A stretch of 64,000 nucleotides of DNA from Methanobacterium sp. (GTDB lineage Archaea > Methanobacteriota > Methanobacteria > Methanobacteriales > Methanobacteriaceae), in assembly GCA_016222945.1 (NCBI GenBank), contig JACRPY010000002.1:1-64000 (forward strand). The letters are read 5' to 3'. This document shows positions 9,200 through 20,856 of this stretch, piece by piece. The position numbers and the translations under genes were made by a program. The notes beneath the pieces are model-generated. The model saw nothing but the letters and a program-made list of their open reading frames with translations. It was not told the DNA's origin and did not search any database. Each line of letters starts with the position of its first letter. Position 1 is the first letter of the stretch.

Positions 9200-9700
9200 T
9201 TATTTTTCTTTTATTTCATCGATATGGCCTTTTAGATATGGAATTAATCCTCCTTCATTAAGGATTTCAAGCATGAAATCTGGCAGTCCTTTGATTTCAA
9301 ACTCTTCGCCAGTATTTAAATTCATTAAAATACCTTTTTCCATATCTATTTCAATTTCATCTCCTTCAGACACATGTTTAGAGATGTTTTTGATTTCTAT
9401 AAGTGGAAGACCAATATTTACTGCATTTCTGTAGAATATTCTTGCAAATGATTCTGCAATTACTGCAGAAACACCTGCACCTTTAATTGCAATTGGTGCG
9501 TGTTCTCTTGATGAACCACAGCCAAAATTTGTGCCTCCAACTATTAAATCTCCATTTTTAACTTTTTTTGGAAATTCAGGGTCTGCACCTTCCATTAAAT
9601 GTTCTGCAAGGTCTTTGGGATCTCTTAATACCAGGTATCTTCCAGGAAGGATAAGATCAGTATCAATATCGTTGCCAAATTTCCATGTTTTTCCTTTCAT
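9200..9700 (-). CDS. leuD: 3-isopropylmalate dehydratase small subunit
   Basis: 166 residues, the swivel subunit that with LeuC isomerises 2- to 3-isopropylmalate. FGNDIDTDLILPGRYL and GTNFGCGSSREHAPIAIKG are the family signatures. The specificity loop reads YLVL. As I recall the work on the methanogen paralogues, YLV-type loops mark isopropylmalate isomerase, whereas homoaconitase small subunits carry YLRT; this supports LeuD rather than the coenzyme B enzyme. The start follows leuC by 11 nt. Confidence 0.85.
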   Translation of the reverse strand: MKGKTWKFGNDIDTDLILPGRYLVLRDPKDLAEHLMEGADPEFPKKVKNGDLIVGGTNFGCGSSREHAPIAIKGAGVSAVIAESFARIFYRNAVNIGLPLIEIKNISKHVSEGDEIEIDMEKGILMNLNTGEEFEIKGLPDFMLEILNEGGLIPYLKGHIDEIKEK

Positions 9701-9711
9701 AATAGCACCAC

Positions 9712-10971
9712 TTATTTTATATTTCTTGGATCCTCTATTTTTCCTGTAATTGCAGATGCTGCTGCAACTGCTGCAGAGCTTAAATAAACTTCTCCTTCCG
9801 CACTGCCCTGTCTTCCTTTAAAATTCCTGTTAGAAGTAGATAAACTTACTTCTCCAGGTCCTATAAGTCCTACATGTCCTCCAAGACATGGTCCACAGCA
9901 AGGATTGCAGACAAGTGCTCCAGCATCTACAAATATGTTCATTAACCCTTCATTTAATGCTTTTGTGTAAACTTCACGTGAAGCAGGTATTACAAGCATT
10001 CTTATGCTGTCTGAAACATTTTTTCCTTTAAGAATTTTTGCAGCATCTCTTAAATCCTGTATTCGTCCATTTGTGCATGATCCAAGGAAAACCTGGTCAA
10101 TAGGTGTTCCTTCAACATCTGAAATACCTTTTACATTGTCTACATTGTGAGGACATGCAATTTGAGGTTCAAGATCATTGACATTAATATCCATAATTTC
10201 AAGAGATAGTGCATCCATATCTCCTTTAATTACTTCGAATGATTTGTTTGATCTTGTATTAACATAGTTAAGGGTCTTTTGGTCAGGTTCAACAAGTCCT
10301 GTTTTACCGCCCATTTCTATAGCCATGTTACAGATTACCATTCTGTCAGATACTGACATTTCAGTTACTGTTTCTCCTCCAAATTCACATGCTTTGTATG
10401 TTGCACCATCTGCACCAATTCGTCCTATTATATTGAGTATAACATCTTTTGCATATACATGACTTCCTAATGTACCTTCTATATTGAATTTTATTGTTTC
10501 AGGAACTTTAAACCATAGTTTACCTGTTGCAAACACCATAGACATGTCAGTTGATCCAATACCTGTTGAAAATGCACCTAATGCACCATGAGTACATGTG
10601 TGGGAGTCTGTTCCAACTATAATTTCTCCTGGAACTACATGACCTTTTTCTGGTAAAACTTGGTGGCATACTCCTTCTCTAACGTCGTAAAAATTGGTTA
10701 TTCCTTGTTCTTTAACAAATTTTCTCATTATACTGTGATTTCCAGCTGCTTCAAGAGAGTCTGCAGGTACTTGATGGTCAAAAACTATCACAATTTTTTC
10801 AGGACCCCAGACTTCTGGAACTCCTATCTTCTCAAAAGATTCTACAGACAGAGGCCCTGTAAGATCATGTGTCATTGCAACATCTATATTTGCCATGACT
10901 ATTTCTCCAGCCCCAACTTCTTTTTTACCAGAGGCTTTTGCCAGTAGTTTCTCTGCCATTGTCATTTCCAT
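9712..10971 (-). CDS. leuC: 3-isopropylmalate dehydratase large subunit
   Basis: About 419 residues, the usual archaeal length, aconitase superfamily. The three cysteines for the [4Fe-4S] cluster are visible in FLGSCTNGR and in VCNPCCGPCLGGH; other signatures are VGTDSHTCTHGALG and STSNRNFKGRQG. Acts with the LeuD subunit encoded 11 nt downstream. Start at ATG 10971 (MEMTMAEKLL), 7 nt after GGAGAG; an in-frame TTG at 10986 overlaps that site and is rejected. First gene of a leuC-leuD-leuB unit. A homoaconitase (AksD) role cannot be excluded from the large subunit alone. Confidence 0.85.
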   Translation of the reverse strand: MEMTMAEKLLAKASGKKEVGAGEIVMANIDVAMTHDLTGPLSVESFEKIGVPEVWGPEKIVIVFDHQVPADSLEAAGNHSIMRKFVKEQGITNFYDVREGVCHQVLPEKGHVVPGEIIVGTDSHTCTHGALGAFSTGIGSTDMSMVFATGKLWFKVPETIKFNIEGTLGSHVYAKDVILNIIGRIGADGATYKACEFGGETVTEMSVSDRMVICNMAIEMGGKTGLVEPDQKTLNYVNTRSNKSFEVIKGDMDALSLEIMDINVNDLEPQIACPHNVDNVKGISDVEGTPIDQVFLGSCTNGRIQDLRDAAKILKGKNVSDSIRMLVIPASREVYTKALNEGLMNIFVDAGALVCNPCCGPCLGGHVGLIGPGEVSLSTSNRNFKGRQGSAEGEVYLSSAAVAAASAITGKIEDPRNIK

Positions 10972-11102
10972 TTGATTACTCTCCAATTTTAAATATTTTA
11001 AATCATTTTTTTTAAATTACTATTTTAAGAACCAATAATGCATGAAATAATTCCAAATAGTTCAAATTTATAAATTCTAACATTTTTTTCAATTTCATTT
11101 TT

Positions 11103-11528
11103 TTATAATTTCAAAGCATTGATTTTATTTACAATTTTAATAAAAATATCAACCTCTTCTTCGTTTAAAATCTCTAAAATCTTTTTAATTGTATTTTTAT
11201 GTATTTCCATATGTTTATTTAGAATAAAATCGCCCTTAGATGTGAGTTGAAGTGAATAAAATCGTTTATCGGTTTGTGACTGTGTCTTCATTACTATTCC
11301 ATCATCTATTAACTGGTTAATTGCTACTGATACCGTGGATTTTTTAACATTCAGGACTTTTGATAACTCAGAAACATTGATACCTTTATTTTTATTTATT
11401 AATTCTATGTAATATAACTTTCTCAGTGTATACTCTTTTAAATCCCCTCTTAAAAGTTGTTTTTGGAAATCTCTGGTTAATTCACTTAATTTATCCATTG
11501 ATTCTACTAATTCAAGCTCTCTGTTCAT
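11103..11528 (-). CDS. MarR-family transcriptional regulator
   Basis: About 141 residues with a winged helix-turn-helix (INVSELSKVLNVKKSTVSVAINQLIDDGIVMKTQSQTDKRFYSLQLTSKGD cut to its key features: NVSELSKVL, KKSTVSVAINQL, wing DKRFYSLQLT). MarR dimers bind palindromes and respond to small ligands or redox. No cysteine is present, so thiol sensing is unlikely. It is divergent from the RPA gene and could regulate itself across the 236-nt gap, but no clear palindrome was identified there. Start at ATG 11528, 8 nt from GGAG; the GTG at 11543 precedes that site. Confidence 0.8.
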   Translation of the reverse strand: MNRELELVESMDKLSELTRDFQKQLLRGDLKEYTLRKLYYIELINKNKGINVSELSKVLNVKKSTVSVAINQLIDDGIVMKTQSQTDKRFYSLQLTSKGDFILNKHMEIHKNTIKKILEILNEEEVDIFIKIVNKINALKL

Positions 11529-11764
11529 ACCCTCGATCTCCACCCTACATATAAAACTTTGACAAATTAATTATGTAGTTGTATCTAACTAACTATTATA
11601 AATAGTTATCTCAATTAACGAAAAATTTTTATGGAATAAATCAATTAAAAAGCATAAGTAATAAAAATAATTATACACAGTAATATAAAATAGTGTATGT
11701 AATTATATCAAAATAGATAATTTAATAGACTATCGAATAGAGATATTTTGGTGAGGGAACTGAA

Positions 11765-14146
11765 ATGACAGAAAATGATATAAAAAGCGAATATCAACGG
11801 ATCAGCGATAAAATCGCATATGATGATTTCTTAAAAAGAATAGAAGAAATGAAGAAAGATTACGCAGATGTAAGCTTTATGGATGAGCTGGATATTGCAA
11901 GAATGATTGTAGGAGAGTATATTGACGAAAAAAATGTTCCTATTACAAAAGATGACGAATTACGTAAAATAAAAGATTTAGAAACAGGTTTACAAGATAT
12001 AAGCATAGTCGGAAGAATAACAAGGATTTCTAATGTGAAATCATTCACAACAAAGAAAGGAAAAGAAGGCAAAGTTGCAAATCTCCTGATTTCAGATGAT
12101 ACTGGAGAAATTAGAGCAGTTTTATGGACAGAAAATATTAAATTACTTAAAAAAATCAATGAAGGAGATATAGTCAAAATAAACGGTGTAGAGATAAAAG
12201 ATGGATACCGAAGCGAAGAAGCGCATCTCCAAAATAGATCTACCATTGAAAAACTTGAAGACAGCGATTCAGATAATTTCCCAGAATATGAAGAAAAAAT
12301 AACCAAAATAGAAAGCATTAAAGGCGAAATGCAAGTTAATGTAATTGCCAGAGTAGTTAGAATCTCAAGAATAAGAAGTTACAACAGTAACGGAAAAGAA
12401 GGCAAGTTCATTACCCTTGATTTGAAAGATGATACCGGTTCCATATCTTTAACTTTATGGAACAAAGATGTGGAGATTGTTGACGAATTAAAGCTAAAAG
12501 AAGGAGATTCTGTAAAAATATTAGGTGCACAAAGCCGTGTACGTAATGATGAAGTTAATTTAACTCATTCATGGATTGGAAGAATAATAAAAGACAAATT
12601 TGACGTTCCAGAACATAAAGAAGAGATTATTAAAATTGGTGACGCACATGAAATGAAAAATGTCACCATGCTTGGCGTTGTAAGCAAAGTACAGGATCCT
12701 ATAACATTTGAACGCTCCGATGGCAGCCCTGGAGCTGTAAAATCAATTGTAATTTCAGATGATACTGGATCAATAAAAATAACCCTATGGAACGACGATA
12801 CAAAGCTCGAAATCAACAAAGGAGATATCATAAAGATAACTGGCGGAAATATAGAGTTCGATGACTACGCAGAGACAGGTTATAGGGTAAATACCGGATG
12901 GAGCAGTAAAATAGCCATAAATCCTGAAGAAGATGTAGGTTTAAAAAAAATACTAGAAGAACATAAAAAAGAGTTAGAACCTATTAAAATTGATGATTTA
13001 CATAAAATCGAAGATGAAGGGGAAGAAATAGATATTTTCGGCAGAATAATGGAACTGTATGATGCTAATGAATTCCAGAGGGCCGATGGAACTGTAGGGA
13101 TTGTAAGATCTGTTAAAATTGCTGATGACACAGGAACTGTTAGAGCATCATTGTGGGACGAAAAAGCAGAGCTTGGATTAAACAGAGGCGACCTTGTAAA
13201 AATAGAAAATGCAAAAACCAGATTCAGAAATGATACCGTGGAGCTTAGCATTGGTAAAACAGTGCGAGTAATAAAAATGAAAGAAGATGAAGCTCAAAAT
13301 CTTCCTTCCATCGATAAACTTGAAGAAAATATGTATAAACCTGTTAAAATCGGTGATTTAAAGAATATAAAGAGTGAAAAGGACGAAACAAGTATTATAG
13401 GACGTGTCATTAATCTCTATGATGTAAATGAATTCCAGAGGACCAATGGAACCATGGGAATGGTAAGATCTGTAGAGATAGCTGATGGTACTGGTGCTGT
13501 TAGAGCATCCTTCTGGGATGAAAAAGCGGAAATGGGATTAAACAGAGGCGATGCCATATGGATAAAAAATGCGATGCCTCGTTTCAGAAATGACAGTGTT
13601 GAATTAAGTGTTGGAAGAGCTACAATTGTAATAAAGCCAAAATCAGAAGATATTGAAAAAATCCCATCACTTGAGGAGATTGAAGACTCCATATACAAAA
13701 CTCGGAAAATTGAAGAACTTGAGGAAACTGATAAAAACGTCAAAGTAAGTGGAAAGATTATTGAAGCATACGGAGACAGAATACTCTATGAAATGTGTCC
13801 AAATTGTAATAAACGAGTTGAATATGTGGATGATGCATTTATTTGTGATTTCTGCGGCGAAGAAATTGAAAAACCAAATTATTTAATGATACTTCCATGT
13901 GTAATTGAAGATGATACTGGAACCGTCAGGACAACATTCTTCAGGAAACTTGCAGAAGAATTAATTGGAATGACCACTGAAGAGGCAAATGAAGTGATTG
14001 CAAAGACTGCTGATGAAGGATCTCTTGCAGAAAAGGTTGAAGATTTGATTGGAAGCGATATTACAGTAATTGCAGATGCAAACTTCGATGAATACAATGA
14101 AGAAGTACGGCTAATCGCCAAAAAAATAGCTAAAGTAGAATTATAA
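11765..14146 (+). CDS. Replication protein A, single-chain multi-OB-fold ssDNA-binding protein
   Basis: 793 residues. At least five OB-fold repeats are visible through recurring pairs such as ITRISNVKSF...ISDDTGEIRAVLW (about 75-125), VVRISRIRSYNS...LKDDTGSISLTLW, VVSKVQDPI...ISDDTGSIKITLW, IMELYDANEFQRADG...IADDTGTVRASLW and INLYDVNEFQRTNG...IADGTGAVRASFW. Near residues 678-698 a zinc finger (CPNCNKR...CDFC) interrupts the last domain, as in other archaeal RPAs. It coats single-stranded DNA in replication and repair. It is followed by radA 93 nt downstream, a sensible pair because RPA and RadA act together in recombination. Repeats four and five are nearly identical, pointing to recent duplication. 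ATG with GTGAGGGA upstream. Confidence 0.93.
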   Translation: MTENDIKSEYQRISDKIAYDDFLKRIEEMKKDYADVSFMDELDIARMIVGEYIDEKNVPITKDDELRKIKDLETGLQDISIVGRITRISNVKSFTTKKGKEGKVANLLISDDTGEIRAVLWTENIKLLKKINEGDIVKINGVEIKDGYRSEEAHLQNRSTIEKLEDSDSDNFPEYEEKITKIESIKGEMQVNVIARVVRISRIRSYNSNGKEGKFITLDLKDDTGSISLTLWNKDVEIVDELKLKEGDSVKILGAQSRVRNDEVNLTHSWIGRIIKDKFDVPEHKEEIIKIGDAHEMKNVTMLGVVSKVQDPITFERSDGSPGAVKSIVISDDTGSIKITLWNDDTKLEINKGDIIKITGGNIEFDDYAETGYRVNTGWSSKIAINPEEDVGLKKILEEHKKELEPIKIDDLHKIEDEGEEIDIFGRIMELYDANEFQRADGTVGIVRSVKIADDTGTVRASLWDEKAELGLNRGDLVKIENAKTRFRNDTVELSIGKTVRVIKMKEDEAQNLPSIDKLEENMYKPVKIGDLKNIKSEKDETSIIGRVINLYDVNEFQRTNGTMGMVRSVEIADGTGAVRASFWDEKAEMGLNRGDAIWIKNAMPRFRNDSVELSVGRATIVIKPKSEDIEKIPSLEEIEDSIYKTRKIEELEETDKNVKVSGKIIEAYGDRILYEMCPNCNKRVEYVDDAFICDFCGEEIEKPNYLMILPCVIEDDTGTVRTTFFRKLAEELIGMTTEEANEVIAKTADEGSLAEKVEDLIGSDITVIADANFDEYNEEVRLIAKKIAKVEL

Positions 14147-14239
14147 GTTATAAGTGATAAATCAACGAATTAATACTCATTTATCATAAATAACCTTTAT
14201 TTAATGAATTGATATTTATAAACACTAAGGAGAATCAAA

Positions 14240-15175
14240 ATGGTCGAATTAGAAGATTTACCAAATGTTGGAGAAAAAACTGCTCAAAAACTTAGAGATG
14301 CCGGATTTGCAGACATGATGAGGCTTGCAACATCAACTGCCAAAGAACTCAGTGTAAAAGCTGAAATTGGTGAAGGAGTAGCTGAAAAAGTTATTGAAGC
14401 AGCACGAAAAGCTGAATCTATTGATTTTGAAACCGCATATGATGTGATGGAGCGGAGGAAAGATGTAGGGCGGATAACCTGTGGAAGTAGCTCTGTTGAC
14501 GAACTTATCGGCGGTGGGATTGAAACACAATCTATAACAGAAGTTTTTGGTGAATTTGGTTCTGGAAAAAGCCAAATATCTCACGAACTAGCAGTTACAG
14601 TCCAGCTCCCCGAAGAAAAAGGAGGTCTTGACGGAGAATGTGTATTTATAGATACAGAAAACACATTTAGACCAGAAAGGATAGAACAAATTGCCACTGG
14701 ATTTGAACTTGATCATGAAGAAGTATTGCAAAAAATACATATTGCAAGGGCTTTCAACTCAAACCATCAAATACTCATGGCGGACAAAGTTAACGAACTC
14801 ATTCAAAGTGGAACAAATATAAGACTGTTAATTGTAGATTCCCTAACCGCTCACTTTAGAGCAGAATATGTAGGAAGAGAATCACTTGCAACAAGACAAC
14901 AAAAACTAAATCAACATCTTCACACTCTCCAAAATATTGCAAACACCTACAATGTAGCTGTTTTTGTTACCAATCAAGTGCAATCCAGACCTGATGCTTT
15001 CTTTGGAAGTCCGACCAAAGCTATTGGTGGTCACGTTCTTGGTCATGCTGCAACATACAGAGTATGGCTTAAAAAAGGACTTGCTGGAAAGAGAATTGCA
15101 AGACTTGTAGACAGTCCTCATTTACCTGAAGGAGAAGCTGTCTTTAAGATTGTAACTGAAGGTGTAGTGGATTAA
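14240..15175 (+). CDS. radA: DNA repair and recombination protein RadA
   Basis: 311 residues, standard length for the archaeal RecA/Rad51 homologue that forms filaments on ssDNA and catalyses strand exchange. An N-terminal helix-hairpin-helix domain (LEDLPNVGEKTAQKLRDAGF) precedes the ATPase core with Walker A GEFGSGKSQ (about residues 104-112), Walker B LLIVDSLTAHFR, and NQVQSRPDAFFG. No intein is present, although archaeal radA genes are a common intein site. AAGGAGAATCAAA ribosome-binding region before the ATG. Ends before a good hairpin terminator. Confidence 0.96.
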   Translation: MVELEDLPNVGEKTAQKLRDAGFADMMRLATSTAKELSVKAEIGEGVAEKVIEAARKAESIDFETAYDVMERRKDVGRITCGSSSVDELIGGGIETQSITEVFGEFGSGKSQISHELAVTVQLPEEKGGLDGECVFIDTENTFRPERIEQIATGFELDHEEVLQKIHIARAFNSNHQILMADKVNELIQSGTNIRLLIVDSLTAHFRAEYVGRESLATRQQKLNQHLHTLQNIANTYNVAVFVTNQVQSRPDAFFGSPTKAIGGHVLGHAATYRVWLKKGLAGKRIARLVDSPHLPEGEAVFKIVTEGVVD

Positions 15176-15199
15176 ATAAATCTAATTAATAATATTAAA

Positions 15200-15227
15200 A
15201 GCATGAATTAATCATGCTATTTTTTTT
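15200..15227 (+). terminator. Hairpin plus T-run after radA
   Basis: AGCATGA (15200-15206) and TCATGCT (15212-15218) form a 7-bp stem with a 5-nt loop, followed at once by eight T (15220-15227). Confidence 0.7.
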
Positions 15228-15457
15228 AAATTTTTTCTTCTTTTTAAGGATTAAAACCTATTATAACCAGATTTCACCTATTCTCTAAATTATATTTAAA
15301 TTAATAAAATTAAGAGTTTTACTGGCTTAATATTGAAGCTATTTTACTTAATTTAACCTTTCAATTGATACAAATAACTAAAAATATATTTATACTTGTA
15401 GCAAATATAATATTAGAATCAATAGGGAGTTTGTTGGAAAAATAAAGGAGTGATTTT

Positions 15458-15937
15458 ATGCAAAAAATGGGAAGCGCATTAATTTTTATAATTCTCGGTT
15501 TAATAGTAATCTCATTTCCACTTATAGGAGTAATTCCACTTAGTTTGATAACTGGTTTTATTGTGCTCTTTTTAGGTATAGGGCTCCTATTAGCTGGTAT
15601 AACCGACATGAGTATAAGTGCAACTATGGGCATAGCTGAAATAGTATTGGGAATAATCGCCCTTATTTTAGGTATAGGATTCGTATTTAACCCTGGATTA
15701 TTTAGCTTTGTAGCATCACTAATAGTTTATTTAGCTGGTATTTTCTTAATTATAACCGGTTTAATAGCAGTGATCTCTAAAACTGTTGGAAACAGATGGT
15801 ATGGACTTGTACCTCTAATTTTAGGTATAATATACATATTAGTAGGTTCTTTAATAGCAAATCCTCAATATTTAGGAATATTAATCGGCCTATGGCTTTT
15901 AATAATGGGAATACTGATGTTATTTGAAAAAGAATAA
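15458..15937 (+). CDS. DUF308 (HdeD-like) multi-pass membrane protein
   Basis: 159 residues arranged as about six hydrophobic helices in three similar pairs, with recurring ILGxI/ITGLI motifs (FIILGLIVISFPLIGVIPLS, EIVLGIIALILGIGFVFNPG, PLILGIIYILVGSLIANPQ). This repeat pattern is typical of the DUF308/HdeD family of small membrane proteins, whose function is not known in archaea (HdeD is linked to acid resistance in enterobacteria). GGAGTGATTTT ribosome-binding site gives the ATG. Monocistronic, with a run of A after the stop. Confidence 0.8.
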   Translation: MQKMGSALIFIILGLIVISFPLIGVIPLSLITGFIVLFLGIGLLLAGITDMSISATMGIAEIVLGIIALILGIGFVFNPGLFSFVASLIVYLAGIFLIITGLIAVISKTVGNRWYGLVPLILGIIYILVGSLIANPQYLGILIGLWLLIMGILMLFEKE

Positions 15938-16025
15938 AAAAAAATAACTCCAACAAACTTCTTTTTTATTCATTAGTTAATTATACTTAATTTTTTGTTT
16001 TCTAATCAATATAAGGAAATATTTT

Positions 16026-16933
16026 ATAAATTCCATTGAAACGATAATTCCTATTATAATAATGATTATCATTGGCTATGCACTTAAAAGAATCCGTGTT
16101 TTAAAGGCAGAAGATGCAATGGCATTAAACAAGATTGTTATAAACATTGCCATACCTTCACTCATATTTCTGGCAATGTACAATGTAGATATATCTGTTC
16201 TTCCTAAAATAGCACCAATTCCACTGGTATGCTTAGCTGTAGGAATAATTTGCGGTTTAATCGCTTACATTTTCTCTAAAATTAAGAAATACCCTGAAAA
16301 AACTCGTTGGAGCATTATAACAGCATTATCTATGTTCAATTCAGGTTTCATGGGATATCCAATTGTACTGGGTGTTTTTGGTGGAGATGGACTTATCAGA
16401 GCCATTTTTTATGATCTTGGCTCAATGTTACTATTTATAAGTTTTGGAGTTTTCTTTTTGCTGATTTACAGCGGGAAATACTCAACAATCCTTAAAAGAG
16501 CTTTAATATTCCCTCCAATTTGGGCGGTTGCCCTTGGATTAATATTCAACTTTCTAAACTTAGAAATAGGTTTAATAACTGCCAATACTCTTAACTACAT
16601 TAGCGGAGCAGCCATACCTCTTATAATGATATCCTTAGGATTATCACTTGAATTTAAAGGCATTAAAGAAAATATTGGCGCAGCATTTTCAGTATCAACA
16701 ATCAAATTAATTTTAGCACCTTTAGTAGCTTTTTTGATTGTAGGGATTTTAGGAATAAAAGTGGCCTTGAAAAACAGGTTACAATAATTGAAGCAGGGAT
16801 GCCCTCAGCAATGTTCAGCCTGGTCCTAGCAATTACCTATGATCTAGACATTAAAACTGCAGCTGCATGCATATTTTTAAGCACTGTAATCAGTATGGCT
16901 ACAATTCCCCTAATACTGTTATTTATAACATGA
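16026..16933 (+). pseudogene. Auxin-efflux-carrier (AEC) family transporter, frameshifted
   Basis: Encodes a PIN/AEC-type carrier: the first helix is NSIETIIPIIIMIIIGYALKR, then LNKIVINIAIPSLIFLAMYN and SMFNSGFMGYPIVLGVFGG. The frame stops at 16787 after a shift near 16761; from there another frame encodes the normal ending (LEKQVTIIEAGMPSAMFSLVLAITYD...) to a stop at 16931-16933. A net extra two bases (GT at 16761-16762) would explain it. The start is also odd: AAGGA at 16013-16017 points to ATA at 16026; the ATG at 16062 would remove half of helix one. Best read as a decayed gene, unless the shift is a sequencing error. Substrate unknown. Confidence 0.75.
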
Positions 16934-17063
16934 CCCTCTTAAAATAATATTAATCAAAGATTAGATGCCATTCGATGATTAGATGGTCTTAAAAAATAAG
17001 TACAGCTAATTAAAAAGATATAAATAAGAAATTCAGTGAATTAAAAGCCTGATTAAAAAAAAT

Positions 17064-17140
17064 GAACATGAAATACTTTAATTTTTAATTTTTATATATC
17101 CTGAAAGAGAATACAACTTCATGTTCTCATATATATACTT
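17064..17140 (+). promoter_or_regulatory. hdrA promoter region with flanking inverted repeat
   Basis: TATA-like TTTTTATATATCC at about 17088-17100 lies between GAACATGAA (17064-17072) and TTCATGTTC (17118-17126), a perfect 9-bp inverted repeat. A second TATA-like run (CATATATATAC) follows at about 17128-17138. Either could drive hdrA. Confidence 0.45.
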
Positions 17141-17232
17141 TGTATAAAAAAATAAATAGAAAACTTTATTTATGTTGTGTGGATAGACCCTACATCATAT
17201 ACATGAAAATCATTATTCAGAAAGGTGATCTA

Positions 17233-19218
<1,986 letters not shown>

Positions 19219-19234
19219 ATAAGACAATTTATTG

Positions 19235-19262
19235 AGGGATTTAATCCCTTAAACTCTTTTAT
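19235..19262 (+). terminator. Hairpin after hdrA
   Basis: AGGGATT/AATCCCT (19235-19249) folds into a tight hairpin followed by a T-rich run, 17 nt after the hdrA stop. Confidence 0.5.
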
Positions 19263-19467
19263 TTTAAATATTAAACCTTAAATTAGCTGTTTTTTCTGAT
19301 TATATTTAGACTTTCATTTGTTCTGTTTTTGAATTAAACCACTCATTAATCAAACAACATAATTAAAATCGTTTACAAAATAAAATATTTGAAAGTATTT
19401 ATATTCATTTATTTTATACATATCTACATAAAGCTAACTTAATTTACATTTATTTGGAGGATATTTA

Positions 19468-20736
19468 ATGTTTGAAAATGAAAAGTACGCTCAACAAATC
19501 AAAGAATTAACTAAAGAGCATCATAAATGGATGGAAAACAGTATAAATTTAATTGCAAGTGAAAACATTACAAGTAGTGCTGTAAAAGAAGCTTTAGCTA
19601 CTGATCTATCCCACAGATATGCTGAAGGTTTACCTGGTGAAAGGCTATATGAAGGTTGTGAATATATTGACGATATTGAAAATTTGACAATAGACCTTTC
19701 TAAAAAATTATTTAATGCAGAACATGCCAATGTACAGCCAAATTCAGGTGTTGTGGCTAATTTAGCATCATTTTTCGCACTTACAAAACCTAATGACCTT
19801 CTCATGGCACTAAATGTACCTGTAGGTGGCCATATAAGCCATGCAAATGTTAGTGCAGCCGGAATAAGAGGTTTACGGATTCTTTCACATCCTTTTGACA
19901 GTGCCAAGATGAATATTGATGCTGATGCCATGAAAAAAGAAATTATTAAAAATAAGCCCAAAATAGTTCTTCTTGGTGGCAGTTTATTCCTATTCCCTCA
20001 TCCTGTAGAAGATGCAAGGGAAGCAGCTGACGAGGTAGGTGCAAAAGTGATGTACGATGGCGCCCATGTTCTTGGCCTTATAGCTGGAGGTAAATTCCAG
20101 GATCCATTAAAAGAAGGGGCGGATTTACTTGTTGGAAGTACTCATAAGACTTTACCTGGCCCTCAAGGAGGAATAATTCTCACTACTGACAAATTAAAAG
20201 ATACAATTGATGAAGCAGTGTTCCCTGGTGTTGTAAGTAACCATCACCTTCACCATGTTGCAGCTTTAGGTATCACATTAGCAGAGATGCTTGAATTTGG
20301 TCGTGATTATGCTGATAAAATAGTTAAAAATGCTAAATCACTTGCCCAAAACCTGTATGAACTTGGTTTCGATGTTTTATGCGAAGATCAAGGATTTACA
20401 GAGTCTCATCAGGTTGCTATGGATGTTAAAAAGATAGGTAGCGCAGCTAAAATGGCTAAAGACATGGAAAACAACAATATTATCTTGAATAAGAATCTTT
20501 TGCCATGGGATGACCGTAAAAGAACTGATGATCCATCAGGAATAAGAGTAGGTACTCAAGAGATAACCAGAAGAGGATTAAAGGAATCCCATATGCAAGA
20601 AGTGGCCGAATTTATAAAAATGGTGGCTATGGATGGTAAAGATGTTAAAGAAGAAGTTTCAGAGTTTATGAGTCAATATACGAAGGTTCATTACGCGTTT
20701 AGTGAAGATGAAGCCTACAAATACATCGAGTTTTAA
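19468..20736 (+). CDS. glyA: Serine hydroxymethyltransferase
   Basis: 422 residues, archaeal type, interconverting serine and glycine with transfer of a C1 unit to tetrahydromethanopterin in methanogens. Seen: NLIASENITS, SHRYAEGLPGERLYEGCEYID, the PLP lysine in GSTHKTLPGPQGG (about residue 229) and RKRTDDPSGIRVGTQE. GGAGG lies 9 nt before the ATG. It has its own promoter region and terminator. A dihydromethanopterin-reductase-like flavoprotein follows, which fits a pterin-C1 theme. Confidence 0.95.
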   Translation: MFENEKYAQQIKELTKEHHKWMENSINLIASENITSSAVKEALATDLSHRYAEGLPGERLYEGCEYIDDIENLTIDLSKKLFNAEHANVQPNSGVVANLASFFALTKPNDLLMALNVPVGGHISHANVSAAGIRGLRILSHPFDSAKMNIDADAMKKEIIKNKPKIVLLGGSLFLFPHPVEDAREAADEVGAKVMYDGAHVLGLIAGGKFQDPLKEGADLLVGSTHKTLPGPQGGIILTTDKLKDTIDEAVFPGVVSNHHLHHVAALGITLAEMLEFGRDYADKIVKNAKSLAQNLYELGFDVLCEDQGFTESHQVAMDVKKIGSAAKMAKDMENNNIILNKNLLPWDDRKRTDDPSGIRVGTQEITRRGLKESHMQEVAEFIKMVAMDGKDVKEEVSEFMSQYTKVHYAFSEDEAYKYIEF

Positions 20737-20770
20737 TGAGTTAAACCTCTTTTTTACTCATTTTATTTTT
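20735..20770 (+). terminator. Hairpin and T-rich run after glyA
   Basis: AATGAGT and ACTCATT (20735-20741, 20756-20762) pair across a T-rich loop and are followed by TTATTTTT. Confidence 0.5.
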
Positions 20771-20856
20771 AATTTCTAATTTTATAAATACCAGAATATT
20801 ATATATTAATTCTAGTTTTAAATAAGCAATAAGTCATATTTATCTGAGGAGATTGA

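Noticed and set aside
8121..10971. Assignment of the three genes to the coenzyme B (aks) pathway
   Set aside because: The small subunit has the YLV-type loop; aks cannot be fully excluded but leu is more likely.
15458..15937. DUF308 gene as part of a secretion or toxin system
   Set aside because: No supporting neighbours; an ordinary small membrane protein.
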